From assembly GCA_023249205.1 (NCBI GenBank), contig JAHFDC010000038.1, positions 1 through 7,103 of the forward strand: a stretch of 7,103 bases of DNA. Direction: 5' to 3'. Both the position numbers and the translations under genes were made by a program. Within the stretch, counting starts at the first letter, position 1, and the number at the start of each line of letters is the position of its first letter. The stretch comes from Candidatus Methylomirabilota bacterium (GTDB lineage Bacteria > Methylomirabilota > Methylomirabilia > Methylomirabilales > JACPAU01). The notes under the pieces were generated by a model. It was given only the letters and a program-made list of their open reading frames with translations. It searched no databases and was not told where the DNA came from. Positions 6,497 through 7,103 of the stretch are shown here, in pieces.

Positions 6497-6524
6497 AGTT
6501 TACATAATCCTCCTTATCAGACTA
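6497..6524 (-). other. dif: Candidate dif site (XerC/XerD chromosome-dimer resolution site)
   Basis: Read on the - strand, an 11-bp arm TAGTCTGATAA (6524-6514) is followed by the spacer GGAGGA (6513-6508) and the arm TTATGTAAACT (6507-6497). This is the 11-6-11 architecture of dif, with the inner ATAA and TTAT in inverted symmetry. From memory, the second arm is identical over 11 bases to the XerD arm of B. subtilis dif. The first arm resembles XerC arms only in part, mainly its GATAA end, and XerC arms are generally the less conserved half. The spacer is unusually G-rich. The site sits in a roughly 28% G+C island (6487-6525), between convergent genes and at a switch in GC skew, as expected for a replication terminus. 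Use by an integrative element exploiting XerCD, or chance, remains possible. Confidence 0.55.
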
Positions 6525-6581
6525 TCCGGCCGCTACCCCAAACCGCCCCCGTCCACATAGCCCGCCGACCCCCCACCGCCC

Positions 6582-7103
6582 CTACGAGGCCTCCAGAAAG
6601 GCGAGCCGACGCTCTGCGAGGGAGCCCCAGACCGTGTTCGGGTACTTCTTCATGACCTCGGTGTACACGGCCTCGGCCTCCTTCAGGCGCGTCACGGCCT
6701 CATGGCAGCGCCCCACGCCCATCAGCGCTTCCGCCGCCAGGGGCGTGCCGGCGTGCCGCTCAGAGGCCGCCTGGTAGACCTGTAGCGCCCGATCCCAGTC
6801 CTCCGAGCCCTCCAGGGCGTACCCCTGGCCCATCGCGGCCCAGAAGGCAAACGGTCCATGCGGGTCTTCCGCCAGGTATGCCGCGTAGGTCCTGCCTGCC
6901 TCCGCGTATCGGCCAAGCCGGTACTCCAGGTGCCCCATCTGGAGCAGGGCAAACCCGGCTGCCCGGCTCCGCGGGTACTGCTCGCGCACCTTCTGGAAGC
7001 CCCCCAGCGTCTCCTGGATGGCCTCCGGCCTCAACTCCTCGGGTTTTCCCCCCCGCAGGCTGTCCGTGACGGTCTCGGCCCTGCCCAGCGCCTCCCCCAG
7101 CAG
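6582..7103 (-). CDS. Tetratricopeptide repeat protein, 5'-truncated by window edge
   Basis: This is the C-terminal 173 residues of a TPR protein. The frame is open to base 7103 and reads LLGEALGRAETVTDSLRGG before any plausible start, so the TTG at 7034 is internal and the gene begins outside the window. Counting from the edge, three TPR-like helical hairpins can be placed at about residues 47-80 (GHLEYRLGRYAEAGRTYAAYL), 84-118 (GQGYALEGSEDWDRALQVYQAA) and 121-155 (GVGRCHEAVTRLKEAEAVYTEV). Each has the small/aromatic pattern and a terminal proline or glycine. The region resembles the periplasmic scaffold type of TPR protein (YfgM or BamD-like), but an N-terminal anchor cannot be seen. The stop is at 6582-6584. 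The gene converges on the + strand operon, and no clear terminator of its own is visible in the C-rich 3' flank. Confidence 0.8.
   Translation of the reverse strand: MLGEALGRAETVTDSLRGGKPEELRPEAIQETLGGFQKVREQYPRSRAAGFALLQMGHLEYRLGRYAEAGRTYAAYLAEDPHGPFAFWAAMGQGYALEGSEDWDRALQVYQAASERHAGTPLAAEALMGVGRCHEAVTRLKEAEAVYTEVMKKYPNTVWGSLAERRLAFLEAS

Noticed and set aside
6500..6516. On the - strand, AAGGAGG followed by ATG resembles an SD and start codon.
   Set aside because: The ATG is followed at once by TAA and further stops, so no peptide is encoded. The match is a by-product of the dif-like spacer and arm.
6481..6525. AT-rich island read as a promoter.
   Set aside because: A promoter on either strand here would transcribe only into the 3' ends of convergent genes, with no downstream gene in sense. 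The 11-6-11 inverted layout fits a recombination site better.
7032..7034. TTG (- strand) as the start of the TPR protein gene.
   Set aside because: The frame is open to base 7103 with plausible helical sequence, and no SD precedes the TTG.

Overview
The window is a GC-rich bacterial chromosome segment (roughly two thirds G+C by eye) with tightly packed, SD-led genes. The order plsC, rpsA, sppA, IHF/HU matches the conserved cmk/plsC-rpsA-ihfB neighbourhood. Together with the codon bias, the HIT and bifunctional-nuclease genes and the soluble class III cyclase, it suggests an uncultivated high-GC lineage such as Methylomirabilota/Rokubacteria or a deltaproteobacterial relative. The taxonomic call is inference. 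No mobile element, tRNA, rRNA or CRISPR array was seen.

Layout: positions 1-6396 hold seven genes, all on the + strand. In order they are the 3' part of a PlsC-type acyltransferase (1-452), ribosomal protein S1 with six S1 domains (476-2170), a SppA-type signal peptide peptidase (2192-3082), an IHF-beta/HU-like DNA-bending protein (3143-3424), a 612-residue protein ending in a class III nucleotide cyclase domain (3519-5357), a HIT-family nucleotide hydrolase/transferase (5411-5914) and a bifunctional nuclease (DUF151) protein overlapping it by 4 nt (5911-6396). Gaps are all under 100 bp and there is no internal terminator, so one operon or a series of overlapping transcripts is likely. A strong intrinsic terminator (6426-6461) closes it. 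A convergent tetratricopeptide protein gene occupies 6582-7103 on the - strand and runs off the right edge.

Functionally, the left part is housekeeping: phospholipid synthesis, translation initiation, membrane proteolysis and nucleoid architecture. The right part of the + strand block carries nucleotide-linked functions (cyclase, HIT, nuclease). Its N-terminal cyclase region of about 350 residues is not a domain I recognise.

The most interesting signal is noncoding. In the 185-bp gap between the convergent genes, a sharply AT-rich island (6487-6525) contains a 28-bp sequence with the layout of a XerC/XerD dif site: an 11-bp arm, a 6-bp spacer and an 11-bp arm, with ATAA and TTAT facing each other. 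One arm is, from memory, identical to the XerD arm of the Bacillus subtilis dif site. Gene orientation and noncoding GC skew both flip exactly there, as expected at a replication terminus. I propose this as the chromosome-dimer resolution site; a genome-wide skew plot would decide.
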